DNA of 39,070 nucleotides. It comes from Enhydrobacter aerosaccus (lineage in GTDB: Bacteria; Pseudomonadota; Alphaproteobacteria; Reyranellales; Reyranellaceae). The DNA lies in assembly GCA_903832005.1 (NCBI GenBank), contig CAIKZO010000151.1, positions 1-39,070 of the forward strand, written 5' to 3'. The notes below the pieces were generated by a model, which was not told where the DNA came from, ran no database searches, and saw nothing but the letters and a program-made list of their open reading frames with translations. This document shows, piece after piece, positions 29,626 through 37,726 of this stretch; positions within the stretch are counted from its first letter, which is position 1; each line of letters opens with the position of its first letter. The translations under genes were made by a program, and so were the position numbers.

Positions 29626-31521
29626 TCACTCGCCGACCCGCTCTTCCAGGTCGTTCATCGACATTCCCGACAGCGCCTCTCGGATGCCGCGGTCCATACG
29701 CCGCTCGGCGAATGGCTTGGAGAGCGTCTCCAGCGCTTCCGCCGCAGCGGTGATCGCGTCGCGACTGTCGCCCGCGATCGCTTCCTCCAGCCGGACCCGC
29801 GCGGCGTCGATCTCGCCCCGCTCGTCCGCGTTCAGCAAGGCGCCGTCCTTCGCCAGCGCACCCTCCAGCGCCAGCATGCCGCGCCGCGCCTCGACCCGCG
29901 CTTCCGCGATCAGCCGGCGCGCCACGTCGTCCTCGGCGTTGTCGAGGCTGTCGTAGAGCATGTCGGCCATATCGTCGTGGCTGAGGCCGTAGGACGGCTT
30001 CACCTCGATGCGCTGCGCCACACCGGTCGTGCGCTCCTCCGCCGAGACCGTAAGCAGGCCGTCGGCGTCGACCGCGAACGTCACCCGGATACGCGCGGCG
30101 CCCGCCACCATCGGCGGGATGCCCGCCAGCTCGAAGCGCGCCAGGCTGCGGCAGTCCTCGACCATCTCGCGCTCGCCCTGCACGACATGGATCACCATGG
30201 CGCTCTGGCCGTCCTGGTAGGTGGTGAATTCCTGCGCGAGCTGGACCGGGATCGGCGTGTTGCGCGGCACGACCTTCTCGACCAGTTCGCCCATCGTCTC
30301 CAGCCCGAGCGACAGCGGCGTCACATCGAGCAACAAAGTCTCCGAACCGCCGGTCAGTGCCTCAGCCTGAAGCGCGGCGCCCAGTGCCACGACTTCGTCG
30401 GGATCGATGTCGGTGAGCGGCGGCTTGCCGATCATCCCGGCGACCTCGGCGCGCACCAGCGGCACCCGGGTCGAGCCGCCGACCAGCACCACGCCGTTGA
30501 TCTCGTCGACCTTCATCCCGGCGTCCGCCAGGACGTTGCGCGCGATGTCGAGCGTGCGCTTCACGCCACTCGCGATCATAGCGTCGAAGTCAGCGCGTGT
30601 CAGAGCATGGAACGACGGCACGCCAGCAAGCTCCAATCGACCCGAGGTCTGGTCGCGATCGGAGAGCTGCTCCTTCATGACTCGGGCGAGCGCGAGCGCC
30701 GCTTTGACCGCGCCTTCGTCGACATGATCGGCAAGACCGTCCTTCTTGCGCTCGCCCAGCATGCGCTCGGCAATCGCACGGTCGAAATCGTCGCCGCCCA
30801 GCGCGGTATCGCCGCCGGTGGCCAGGACCTGGAACACGCCCTTCTCCAGCCGCAGCAGCGAAAAGTCGAAAGTGCCGCCACCCAGATCGTAGACCGCGTA
30901 GAGGCCTTCCGATCCCTTATCCAGGCCATAGGCCAGCGCCGCCGCTGTGGGTTCGTTCACCAGCCGCAGCACTTCGAGGCCGGCGACTCGCGCCGCATCG
31001 CGCGTCGCGGTGCGCGCGGCATCGTCGAAATAGGCCGGCACCGTGATCACCGCGCGCTCGACGGGCTTCTCCAGCGCCGCCTCGGCGCGCGCACGCAGTG
31101 CCTTCAAAATCTCGGCGGAAATCTCGACGGGCGAACGTGCCTTGCCGCCGATGCGCAACTTCACCATGTCGGTTTGGCCGGTGCCCGGCTCGACTTCGTA
31201 CGGCAGCACCCCCGCGACCCTGTGAAGATCGGCGGCGCCGCGTCCCATCAATCGCTTGATCGAGGCTACGACGTTCTTCGGTTCCTGGGCCGTCAGCAGC
31301 CGCGCCGCTTCGCCGACCAGCACGCCTCCCGCGGCGGGATAGGCCACGACCGAAGGCACCAGCGCCTTGCCGGTCTCGTCATGCAGCGCGGCGGGTGTGC
31401 CTTCGCGCGAGATCGCGACGACGGAGTTGGTCGTGCCGAGATCGATGCCGACGGCGAGCGTGCCCTCGCCGGCATGCGGCAGCGGCGTCTCACCCGGCTC
31501 ATGGATCTCCAGTAAGCTCAA
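29626..31521 (-). CDS. hscA: Fe-S protein assembly chaperone HscA (Hsp70 family)
   Basis: A 631-residue cytoplasmic Hsp70 that drives cluster transfer from IscU, binding its LPPVK motif. The nucleotide-binding domain opens with GIDLGTTNSVVAIS near 25-38 and has VYDLGGGTFDFSLL near 200, and VLVGGSTRVPLVR near 340. The substrate-binding domain begins around LLDVTPLSLGLETMG. The protein start MSLLEIHEPGE matches the family, and the codon at 31519-31521 is TTG, overlapping the hscB stop (TTGA). The TTG start is unusual but well supported. GGAG lies about nine bases upstream. It is coupled to hscB, its J-protein partner. Confidence 0.97.
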   Translation of the reverse strand: MSLLEIHEPGETPLPHAGEGTLAVGIDLGTTNSVVAISREGTPAALHDETGKALVPSVVAYPAAGGVLVGEAARLLTAQEPKNVVASIKRLMGRGAADLHRVAGVLPYEVEPGTGQTDMVKLRIGGKARSPVEISAEILKALRARAEAALEKPVERAVITVPAYFDDAARTATRDAARVAGLEVLRLVNEPTAAALAYGLDKGSEGLYAVYDLGGGTFDFSLLRLEKGVFQVLATGGDTALGGDDFDRAIAERMLGERKKDGLADHVDEGAVKAALALARVMKEQLSDRDQTSGRLELAGVPSFHALTRADFDAMIASGVKRTLDIARNVLADAGMKVDEINGVVLVGGSTRVPLVRAEVAGMIGKPPLTDIDPDEVVALGAALQAEALTGGSETLLLDVTPLSLGLETMGELVEKVVPRNTPIPVQLAQEFTTYQDGQSAMVIHVVQGEREMVEDCRSLARFELAGIPPMVAGAARIRVTFAVDADGLLTVSAEERTTGVAQRIEVKPSYGLSHDDMADMLYDSLDNAEDDVARRLIAEARVEARRGMLALEGALAKDGALLNADERGEIDAARVRLEEAIAGDSRDAITAAAEALETLSKPFAERRMDRGIREALSGMSMNDLEERVGE

Positions 31522-32045
31522 GCCCCACTCCGTTCCGAATTCGCTCGTTCGATATTGGTCCTGCGCGCCCGCGCTTCCTCAGCGAACTTGTCGAGATAGC
31601 GCAGGCGAAGGAGCGCCTTTCTGATGGCCGGCTTGTCGTTTGCCAAGAATAAACCGCCGAGCCCGTTCAACGCCGTGTCCACGTCGCTGCGGACCTTGGC
31701 CGCAAGCCCATCGACTGCCTGCACGGTGTCTGCTTCCTGCAGTTCCTCGCGTGCTTCCATCGCCTCCATCAGGAGGTCCGGATCGGCAATCGTCTTGCCG
31801 TCGCCCGGCAGTTCGACCCCCTTCAGCGTCGCCAAATAGACGGCGCGATCGAGCGGGTTCTTGAGGGTCCGGTAGGCATCGTTCAGCGCCGCGGCTTCGA
31901 CCGACGCCTTTGCGCGTTCTTCCGGAGGCTTGGCGACGAAGCGATCTGGATGCCACTGCCGCTGGCCAGCGAAGTAGGCCTTGTCGAGGGCGCCCGAATC
32001 GAGATCGAGCGCCGCCGGCAGCCCCAGCCGCGCGAAATGATCCAT
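31518..32045 (-). CDS. hscB: Fe-S assembly co-chaperone HscB
   Basis: A 175-residue cytoplasmic J-domain protein. The HPD motif is at 32-34 (QWHPDRFVAK), inside an N-terminal J domain, followed by the C-terminal helical domain that binds IscU (LKNPLDRAVYLATLKGVEL near 62-80, then LLMEAMEAREELQEA). It recruits HscA and stimulates its ATPase. It ends overlapping the hscA start by four bases and begins 14 bases after iscA. The usual Leu-rich residues for IscU contact cannot be judged by eye. Length is typical. Confidence 0.96.
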   Translation of the reverse strand: MDHFARLGLPAALDLDSGALDKAYFAGQRQWHPDRFVAKPPEERAKASVEAAALNDAYRTLKNPLDRAVYLATLKGVELPGDGKTIADPDLLMEAMEAREELQEADTVQAVDGLAAKVRSDVDTALNGLGGLFLANDKPAIRKALLRLRYLDKFAEEARARRTNIERANSERSGA

Positions 32046-32059
32046 GGCCTTACACTACG

Positions 32060-32467
32060 TCAGACGTGAAAGGATTCGCCGCAGCCGCAGCGGCCCTTTT
32101 CGTTCGGGTTCCTGAACACGAAACCCGACTTCAGCGTCTCTTCCTCGTAATCCATCTCGGTGCCGATCAGGAACAGCGAGGCCTTGGCATCGATCAGCAA
32201 CTTGATGCCGTTGGCCTCGACGATCTCGTCCATCGGCTCCTGCTTGTCCGCGAACTCGAGCGTATAGGACATGCCAGAGCAGCCCTTGCTGCGCACGCCG
32301 ATGCGGATGCCGACGGTCGGCTTGCCGCGTCCGTCGATCAGCCCCTTCACCTTCTCGGCGGCAAGCGGCGTCACGCTCATCACCGCCGGACGTGGGCGGC
32401 GAACGCGCGGCGCCGTGGCAGGCTTGGGAGCGGCCGCTACGGCGGCAGTGTCGGTCGGCGTGCTCAT
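32060..32467 (-). CDS. iscA: Iron-sulfur cluster assembly protein IscA
   Basis: A 135-residue A-type carrier protein for Fe-S clusters. The three conserved cysteines are Cys63 (KGCSGMSY), Cys127 and Cys129 (GRCGCGESF), in the fixed IscA spacing. The core begins at about residue 31 (SVTPLAAEKV). The 29 residues before it are rich in Ala, Pro and Arg and are not part of the usual family; IscA is normally about 107 residues. GGAG lies ten bases before the ATG at 32467; a second in-frame ATG starts the core at Met30. Which start is used cannot be decided by eye. It follows iscU after five bases. Confidence 0.93.
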   Translation of the reverse strand: MSTPTDTAAVAAAPKPATAPRVRRPRPAVMSVTPLAAEKVKGLIDGRGKPTVGIRIGVRSKGCSGMSYTLEFADKQEPMDEIVEANGIKLLIDAKASLFLIGTEMDYEEETLKSGFVFRNPNEKGRCGCGESFHV

Positions 32468-32472
32468 ACTCG

Positions 32473-32874
32473 TTACTCCGCGGCCTCGTCCTTCTTGGCA
32501 ATCTTGGCGCGATAGTCGGCGATTGCCGCCTTGATCGCGTCCTCGGCCAGGACCGAGCAATGGATCTTCACCGGCGGCAGCGCCAGGTGCTTGGCGATGT
32601 CGGTGTTCTTGATCGTCTCGGCCTCGTCGATCGTCTTGCCCTTCACCCACTCGGTGACGAGCGACGACGACGCGATCGCCGAACCGCAGCCGAAGGTCTT
32701 GAACTTGGCATCCTCGATAAGGCCATCGGCGCCGACCTTGATCTGCAGCTTCATCACATCGCCGCACGCCGGCGCACCGACCAGGCCGGTGCCGACATCG
32801 TCGGAGCCCTTGTCGAGCGAACCGATGTTGCGCGGGTTCTCGTAGTGATCGATCAGCTTTTCGCTATAGGCCAT
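32473..32874 (-). CDS. iscU: Fe-S cluster scaffold protein IscU
   Basis: A 133-residue cytoplasmic scaffold on which 2Fe-2S and 4Fe-4S clusters are built. The ligand residues are Cys37, Asp39 (PACGD), Cys63 (GCGSAIASSS), His105 and Cys106 (HCSVLAEDA). The HscA-binding motif LPPVK is at 99-103. The C-terminal KIAKKDEAAE is slightly extended. It lies 27 bases after iscS and just before iscA. GGGAGT precedes the ATG. This is a textbook match. Confidence 0.98.
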   Translation of the reverse strand: MAYSEKLIDHYENPRNIGSLDKGSDDVGTGLVGAPACGDVMKLQIKVGADGLIEDAKFKTFGCGSAIASSSLVTEWVKGKTIDEAETIKNTDIAKHLALPPVKIHCSVLAEDAIKAAIADYRAKIAKKDEAAE

Positions 32875-32901
32875 GACATACTCCCAAATTCTCTATGCAG
32901 C

Positions 32902-34140
32902 TCAGTGAGCCGCCCACTCAATGGACTTGATATCGATTCCCTCCTGGGACATTTCCCAGAGCGGGCTCATCTCACGCAGCTTGGTCACCTGGTGCACCAG
33001 ATCGGCCACCGCCGTATCGACTTCCTGCTCGGTCGTGAAGCGGCCAAGGCCGATGCGCAGCGACGTATGCGCCATCTCCTCTTCGACGCCCAGCGCGCGA
33101 AGCACGTAGCTGGGCTCGAGCGAGGCCGAGGTGCAGGCCGAACCCGACGATACCGACAGGCCCTTGATGCCCATCATCAGCGACTCGCCCTCGACATGGG
33201 CGAAGCTGATGTTGAGGTTGCCCGGGATGCGGCGCTCGAGGTCGCCGTTGACGTAAATCTCCGGCAGCTTGGCATTCAGACCCTTCAGCATGCGCTCCTG
33301 CAGCTTCTTGATGCGCACGGCCTCGCCTGCCATTTCCTTCATGCAGATTTCGGCGGCTTCGCCGAGACCGACGCAGAGCGGCGTCGGCAATGTGCCCGAA
33401 CGGAAGCCACGTTCCTGGCCACCGCCCACGATCAGCGGGACGAGGCGCACGCGCGGCTTGCGGCGCACGTAGAGCGCACCGATGCCCTTGGGACCGTAAA
33501 TCTTGTGGCCGGAGATGCTCATCATGTCGATGTTCATCGCCTCGACGTCGAGCGCGATCTTGCCGGCGGCCTGCGCCGCATCGGTGTGGAAGAAGGTCTT
33601 CTTCTCACGGCAGATCTTGCCGATCTCTTCCAGCGGCTGGATGACACCTATCTCGTTGTTCACCGCCATGATCGAGACGACAACCGTCTTGTCGGTGATC
33701 GCCGCGCGCAGCTCCTCGAGATCGATCAGGCCGTTCTTCTGGACCGGCAGATAGGTGACCTCGAAACCGTTCTGTTCGAGATGGCGGCAGGTATCGAGCA
33801 CGCACTTATGCTCCGTCACCGTCGTGACGATGTGGTTCTTGCGGTCCTTGTAGAACTCGGCGACGCCGCGGATGGCGAGGTTGTTAGACTCGGTCGCACC
33901 CGACGTGAAGATCACTTCCTTGTCGTCCGCGCCGATCAGCTTGGCGAGTTGGCCGCGCGCCTTCTCGACACCCTCCTCGGCTTCCCAGCCATAGGAATGG
34001 CTGCGCGAATGCGGGTTGCCAAACTTGTAGGTGAAGTACGGCATCATCGCTTCCAGGACGCGCGGGTCCATCGGCGTGGTGGCCTGGTAGTCGAGGTAGA
34101 TCGGCTGGTCGTTCCGCCGGACTTGGTTAAACGCGTTCAT
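32902..34140 (-). CDS. iscS: Cysteine desulfurase IscS
   Basis: A 412-residue PLP enzyme that takes sulfur from cysteine for Fe-S assembly and tRNA thiolation. PLP lysine is Lys213 (SISGHKIYGPKG), and the persulfide-forming cysteine is Cys336 (SSGSACTSASLEPSYVL), in the flexible loop of the long group-I type. YLDYQATTPMDPRVL near 15-29, TSGATESNN and the C-terminal PLWEMSQEGIDIKSIEWAAH agree with genuine IscS. It is preceded by a second cysteine desulfurase after 18 bases and followed by iscU after 27. AGGGG is upstream of the ATG. Confidence 0.98.
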   Translation of the reverse strand: MNAFNQVRRNDQPIYLDYQATTPMDPRVLEAMMPYFTYKFGNPHSRSHSYGWEAEEGVEKARGQLAKLIGADDKEVIFTSGATESNNLAIRGVAEFYKDRKNHIVTTVTEHKCVLDTCRHLEQNGFEVTYLPVQKNGLIDLEELRAAITDKTVVVSIMAVNNEIGVIQPLEEIGKICREKKTFFHTDAAQAAGKIALDVEAMNIDMMSISGHKIYGPKGIGALYVRRKPRVRLVPLIVGGGQERGFRSGTLPTPLCVGLGEAAEICMKEMAGEAVRIKKLQERMLKGLNAKLPEIYVNGDLERRIPGNLNISFAHVEGESLMMGIKGLSVSSGSACTSASLEPSYVLRALGVEEEMAHTSLRIGLGRFTTEQEVDTAVADLVHQVTKLREMSPLWEMSQEGIDIKSIEWAAH

Positions 34141-34158
34141 GCTAACCCCTTGAATTCC

Positions 34159-35280
34159 CTAGGCTGCCTTGGCACGGGCAATATCCGAGTTACCCACTCG
34201 GATATATAGGTCCTGCCAGGCCGCGATCAATCGTTCAATTTCCTCCGGCTGGGTGTTCCAGCCGCAACTAATCCTGAGGGCCGTGTCCGCCACGACCGGA
34301 TCTATCCCCATGGCCGTCAGCACCGGCGAGCGGGCGACTTTTCCCGACGAACAGGCCGCCCCTGCGCTGACGCACACGCCGGCCAGATCCAACGCCATGA
34401 CCTGCGTCTCGGCGCGTACGCCCGGCATCGAGATGCAGGTCGTGTTGCCGATCCGCTTCGCCCCCCCGCCGAAGACGCGCGCCTCGGGAGCGATCGCCAG
34501 CAAGGCGGTCTCCGCACTATTGAGAAGAGCTTCGACATCGAGGCCATCGCCCGCCGCCCGTGCGGCCGCGCCGAAGCCCACGATGCCAGCGACGTTCTCT
34601 GTGCCGGCACGCCGATTGAATTCCTGGCCGCCGCCGCGGCGATCCGTGACGAACGGCGCGTTGCCGCGCACGACGAGCGCGCCAATGCCGGTCGGGCCGC
34701 CGAACTTGTGTGCCGAAATACTGAGATAGTCGACGCCGAGGTCATGCAGACCGACAAGCGTCTTGCCCGCGCCCTGGACCGCATCGCAATGGACAAGCGC
34801 CCCGGTCGCGCGCGCCAGCCGCACCACGTCGGCGATAGGCTGCAACACACCCGTCTCATTGTTGGCGAACATCACCGACACAAGCGTCGGCGCTTTCGAG
34901 GCCGCGAGCATGCGCTCCAGCACAGCAAGATCGATAACGCCCTCGCCGTCGACCGGAATGACTTCCGCATCGGGGGCTACCTTCGACACGCTGTCGTGCT
35001 CGACCGCGGAAACCAGTACACGCTGGCATCCGGTGCCGGTAATTGCTGCGTTATTTGCTTCCGTGCCACCCGAAGTGAAGACAACCTCGGAGGGCATCGC
35101 TCCCACCAGTGCCGCCACCTGACGGCGCGCGGCATCGACCCGCGACCGCGCCGCGCGGCCCGACCGATGGACCGACGACGGATTGCCGCCCGCCTTCAAT
35201 GCTTCCGCCATGGCGTCAAACGCCACCGGCCGCAGGGGGCTCGTGGCGTTGTGATCCAGGTAAGCGAAAGCGACGGACAT
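34159..35280 (-). CDS. Second cysteine desulfurase (IscS/NifS family)
   Basis: A 373-residue PLP-dependent desulfurase, clearly different from the IscS that follows it. PLP lysine is Lys192 (SAHKFGGPTG), and the catalytic cysteine is Cys310 (SAGAACSSGKV), in a loop of the long group-I type. YLDHNATSPLRP at 7-18 and GGNPSSVHRSGR are usual for this branch. It is shorter than IscS and lacks the IscS C-terminal IscU-contact tail (SPLWEMS...EW). It is second in the isc operon, 13 bases after iscR and 18 before iscS. A role as an alternative sulfur donor for another acceptor is inferred. The same gene order is, to my memory, common in alphaproteobacteria. Confidence 0.95.
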   Translation of the reverse strand: MSVAFAYLDHNATSPLRPVAFDAMAEALKAGGNPSSVHRSGRAARSRVDAARRQVAALVGAMPSEVVFTSGGTEANNAAITGTGCQRVLVSAVEHDSVSKVAPDAEVIPVDGEGVIDLAVLERMLAASKAPTLVSVMFANNETGVLQPIADVVRLARATGALVHCDAVQGAGKTLVGLHDLGVDYLSISAHKFGGPTGIGALVVRGNAPFVTDRRGGGQEFNRRAGTENVAGIVGFGAAARAAGDGLDVEALLNSAETALLAIAPEARVFGGGAKRIGNTTCISMPGVRAETQVMALDLAGVCVSAGAACSSGKVARSPVLTAMGIDPVVADTALRISCGWNTQPEEIERLIAAWQDLYIRVGNSDIARAKAA

Positions 35281-35293
35281 GACGACGACTCTT

Positions 35294-35767
35294 CTAGCTG
35301 GCCGCTGCCATCGAATCGGAGTTGGCTGCCGCCGGTGCTTCGGTGAGGCGCGTGGTGAGCTTACGCTCCAACACGTCGTGAAGGCTGACCGAACTCAGGA
35401 AGATGTGGATCTGGTTGCCGAGCTCTTCCCACAGATCGTGCGTCAGGCACTTGCTGCGATCGGCACGACAGCCGGACGCGCCCATCTCGGTGCAGCGCGT
35501 TGCCTTGATCGGCTCATCGACGGCCAGGATGATTTCCGAGACCCTGGTGTCGATCGAGGTGCGGGCAAGGCGATAACCACCGCCCGGTCCACGCACGCTC
35601 TTCACCAGTTCAGCGCGACGCAGACGCGCGAAGAGCTGCTCGAGATATGACAGAGAGATTTCCTGACGGGCTGCGATATCCGACAAGGACACCGGCTTGG
35701 TCTGCGCATGGCGCGCCAAATCCACCATCGCCATAACAGCGTAACGACCCTTGGTGCTGAGCTTCAC
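35294..35767 (-). CDS. iscR: Fe-S cluster regulator IscR (Rrf2 family)
   Basis: A 157-residue DNA-binding regulator. The GTG at 35767 is chosen: the protein then begins VKLSTKGRYAVMAMVDLA, the standard IscR start, and GAGGAGG is a few bases upstream; a longer upstream reading adds 33 residues of unrelated sequence. A winged helix-turn-helix covers 10-65 (SLSDIAARQEISLSYLEQLFARLRRAELVKSVRGPGGGYRL). The 2Fe-2S ligands are Cys92, Cys100, Cys107 and probably His110 (RCTEMGASGCRADRSKCLTH), matching the E. coli arrangement. It represses the isc operon when its cluster is present. It is the first gene of the operon. Confidence 0.96.
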   Translation of the reverse strand: MKLSTKGRYAVMAMVDLARHAQTKPVSLSDIAARQEISLSYLEQLFARLRRAELVKSVRGPGGGYRLARTSIDTRVSEIILAVDEPIKATRCTEMGASGCRADRSKCLTHDLWEELGNQIHIFLSSVSLHDVLERKLTTRLTEAPAAANSDSMAAAS

Positions 35768-35874
35768 AGCATCCTCCTCGTGTTCCCAGCGCCTTAAAGG
35801 TCTTGAAAACCAAGGCGTTAGTACGATATTCCAGCCCCCCAGGCGGGGTTGCCGGGTAAAAACCAACTCAGGGC

Positions 35875-35907
35875 CTCGGATTTAATAAACCCGAGTGCTT
35901 TGGTCAA
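35875..35907 (-). promoter_or_regulatory. Candidate iscR promoter with overlapping quasi-palindrome
   Basis: On the minus strand TTGACC (35902-35907) is a -35-like element. It is followed 16-17 bases on by a weak AT-rich -10 inside TATTAAATC. A 21-bp quasi-palindrome, CTCGG-n-TTTA-A-TAAA-n-CCGAG (35875-35895), overlaps the -10 part. It is a good candidate for a binding site of IscR or an iron regulator; the exact site cannot be told by eye. The remainder of the 203-base gap to the divergent hydrolase shows nothing else I can support. Confidence 0.45.
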
Positions 35908-35970
35908 GTATCAAGATTCCAGCCGCAAGATGCCAATTTGGGCCAATAATCGTGAAAATTCGGAGACTCA

Positions 35971-36645
35971 ATGCCTGACGTGATGTTCATCGGCCCCGAG
36001 GGTCGCCTCGAGGGTCGCTATCACCAGAGCAAGGAAGAGCACGCGCCGATCGCCCTGATCCTTCATCCCCACCCGCAGTACGGCGGGACGATGAACCACA
36101 AGGTGGTTTTCTCGCTGTTCCATGTCTTCGTAAATCGTGGCTTTTCGGTCCTGCGTTTCAACACCCGCGGCGTTGGCCGCAGCCAGGGCCGGTTCGACAA
36201 CGGCATGGGCGAGCTCTCGGATGCCGCCGCGGCGCTCGACTGGCTGCAGACCATGAACGCCGACGCCAAGTCGTGCTGGATCGCCGGCTACTCGTTCGGC
36301 GCGTGGATCGGCATGCAGTTGCTGATGCGCCGGCCCGAGATCGACTGCTTCGTCTCGGTGGCGCCGCCGGCCAACTCCTACGATTTCGGCTTCCTTGCCC
36401 CCTGCCCTTCGTCGGGCCTGATCGTGGGCGCAGAGAAGGACGAGGTCGTGCCGCAGGCCGACATCCAGAAGCTGGTGGCGCGCCTGTCGCTGCAGAAGGG
36501 CATCACGGTCGAGTCCAAGACGGTGAAGGGCGCCAACCACTTCTTCCACGACACGCTCGACAAGCTCGCGGTCGACGTCGATCGCTACGTCGCCAAGTGC
36601 CTGATCACGCCGCCGGGCCGCGCGACCAGCAACAAGGAGCCCTAG
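35971..36645 (+). CDS. Alpha/beta hydrolase of the dienelactone-hydrolase-like family
   Basis: A 224-residue cytoplasmic hydrolase. The oxyanion-region motif HPHPQYGGTMNHKVV near 32-46 and FNTRGVGRSQG near 63-73 mark a widespread alphaproteobacterial family often next to isc genes. The catalytic residues visible are Ser108 (GYSFGAW), Asp157 (VGAEKDEVVP) and His190 (GANHFFH). GGAG lies seven bases before the ATG. It diverges from iscR, sharing the 203-base promoter region. Its substrate is unknown; a link to Fe-S metabolism is suggested only by position. It ends just before the convergent anmK gene. Confidence 0.9.
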   Translation: MPDVMFIGPEGRLEGRYHQSKEEHAPIALILHPHPQYGGTMNHKVVFSLFHVFVNRGFSVLRFNTRGVGRSQGRFDNGMGELSDAAAALDWLQTMNADAKSCWIAGYSFGAWIGMQLLMRRPEIDCFVSVAPPANSYDFGFLAPCPSSGLIVGAEKDEVVPQADIQKLVARLSLQKGITVESKTVKGANHFFHDTLDKLAVDVDRYVAKCLITPPGRATSNKEP

Positions 36646-36655
36646 GGCTCATACA

Positions 36656-37726
36656 CTAGGGTTGGTTGAGGCGTCCGCCGGTCAGCGGACGGCCGACCCC
36701 GGTCGTTCCCGGGAACGTCAGTGGCAGACCACGTAGCGAGCGCACGGCCAGGAAGGCGAAGGCCTGCGCCTCGAGCGCATCGCCGTCCCATCCCAGCTCG
36801 GCCGCCGTCACGACCTTGCCGCGCGTTTCGCCAGCGATCGCCTTGAGCAGGGTCGGATTGCGCGCCCCACCGCCCGAGATCACCCATTGTTTCACCGGCG
36901 CCGGGAACCAGCGCGCCGCCAGCGCAATCGCGCGCGCCGTGCCCTGCGTCAGCGTCGCCGCGCCATCCGCCACGCTCAAGCCTTCGGCCCATTCGTCGTT
37001 GAAATCGCCACGGTCGAGCGACTTCGGCGGCTTGCGCGCGAAGAAGCGATGTTCGCTGAAGCGCTCGAGCCGGCCGCGATCGACTTTGCCCGAAGCTGCC
37101 AGCGCGCCGTCGGTGTCGAAGCGGGCACCGGCTCGGCGCATGCACCAATCGTCGATCGGGCCGTTGCCCGGTCCCGTGTCGAAAGCGAGCAGGTCGCCCG
37201 TCTCGCCGATCCAGGTCACATTCGCCACGCCACCGATGTTCACGACGGCCAACGGCTTGGGAAGATCGTGCGCCAGGGCCGCGTGATAGACCGGCACCAG
37301 CGGTGCGCCCTGCCCGCCCGCCTCGACATCGGCGATGCGCAGGTCATTCACCACCTTCACGCCAAGCGCGCTGGCAAGCGCTGCGCCGTCGCCGATCTGC
37401 CAGGTGAAGTGACGCTCTGGCCGATGGGTGATCGTCTGGCCGTGGAAGCCCACGACGTCGAGCGACGACAGAGCAATGCCGTTCTCGTTCGACCAGCGTT
37501 GCACCGCCTCGACATGCCGTTCGGTCACGGCCTGCTCGGCCGCCCGGGTTGCCGCGTTCGGTGCATCGGCGCCGAAGGCATCGCGGATCAGGTTCCGCAC
37601 AGGCTGATCGTAGGCGAGCGTCGTCGATGGTCCATGCGCCGTGACGCTTTCGCCATCGGTTTCGATCAGGGCGACATCGATGCCATCGACCGACGTTCCG
37701 CTCATCAAGCCAAGAGCACGCATCAT
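36656..37726 (-). CDS. anmK: Anhydro-N-acetylmuramic acid kinase AnmK
   Basis: A 356-residue cytoplasmic kinase that opens and phosphorylates 1,6-anhydro-MurNAc, in cell-wall recycling. The nucleotide-binding motif GLMSGTSVDGID at 6-17 is diagnostic, with FHGQTITHRP near 113-122 and VINDLR-type DLRIADVEAGGQGAPLVP further on, and FDTGPGN near 179-185. The start is one of two adjacent ATGs (37726 or 37723); the first overlaps the stop of the membrane-protein gene (ATGA), suggesting coupled translation. It converges with the alpha/beta hydrolase gene. Length is normal for the family (about 365). Confidence 0.96.
   Translation of the reverse strand: MMRALGLMSGTSVDGIDVALIETDGESVTAHGPSTTLAYDQPVRNLIRDAFGADAPNAATRAAEQAVTERHVEAVQRWSNENGIALSSLDVVGFHGQTITHRPERHFTWQIGDGAALASALGVKVVNDLRIADVEAGGQGAPLVPVYHAALAHDLPKPLAVVNIGGVANVTWIGETGDLLAFDTGPGNGPIDDWCMRRAGARFDTDGALAASGKVDRGRLERFSEHRFFARKPPKSLDRGDFNDEWAEGLSVADGAATLTQGTARAIALAARWFPAPVKQWVISGGGARNPTLLKAIAGETRGKVVTAAELGWDGDALEAQAFAFLAVRSLRGLPLTFPGTTGVGRPLTGGRLNQP

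Noticed and set aside
29977..31515. Long plus-strand open frame of 512 codons antisense to hscA
   Set aside because: hscA is a textbook match on the other strand; the antisense frame is open because GC-rich codon bias leaves few stops, and its translation is His/Arg/Gln-rich with no domain.
32392..34209. 605-codon plus-strand open frame opposite iscA, iscU and iscS
   Set aside because: It spans three real genes in antisense and has a low-complexity Arg/His/Leu composition, so it is a coding shadow.
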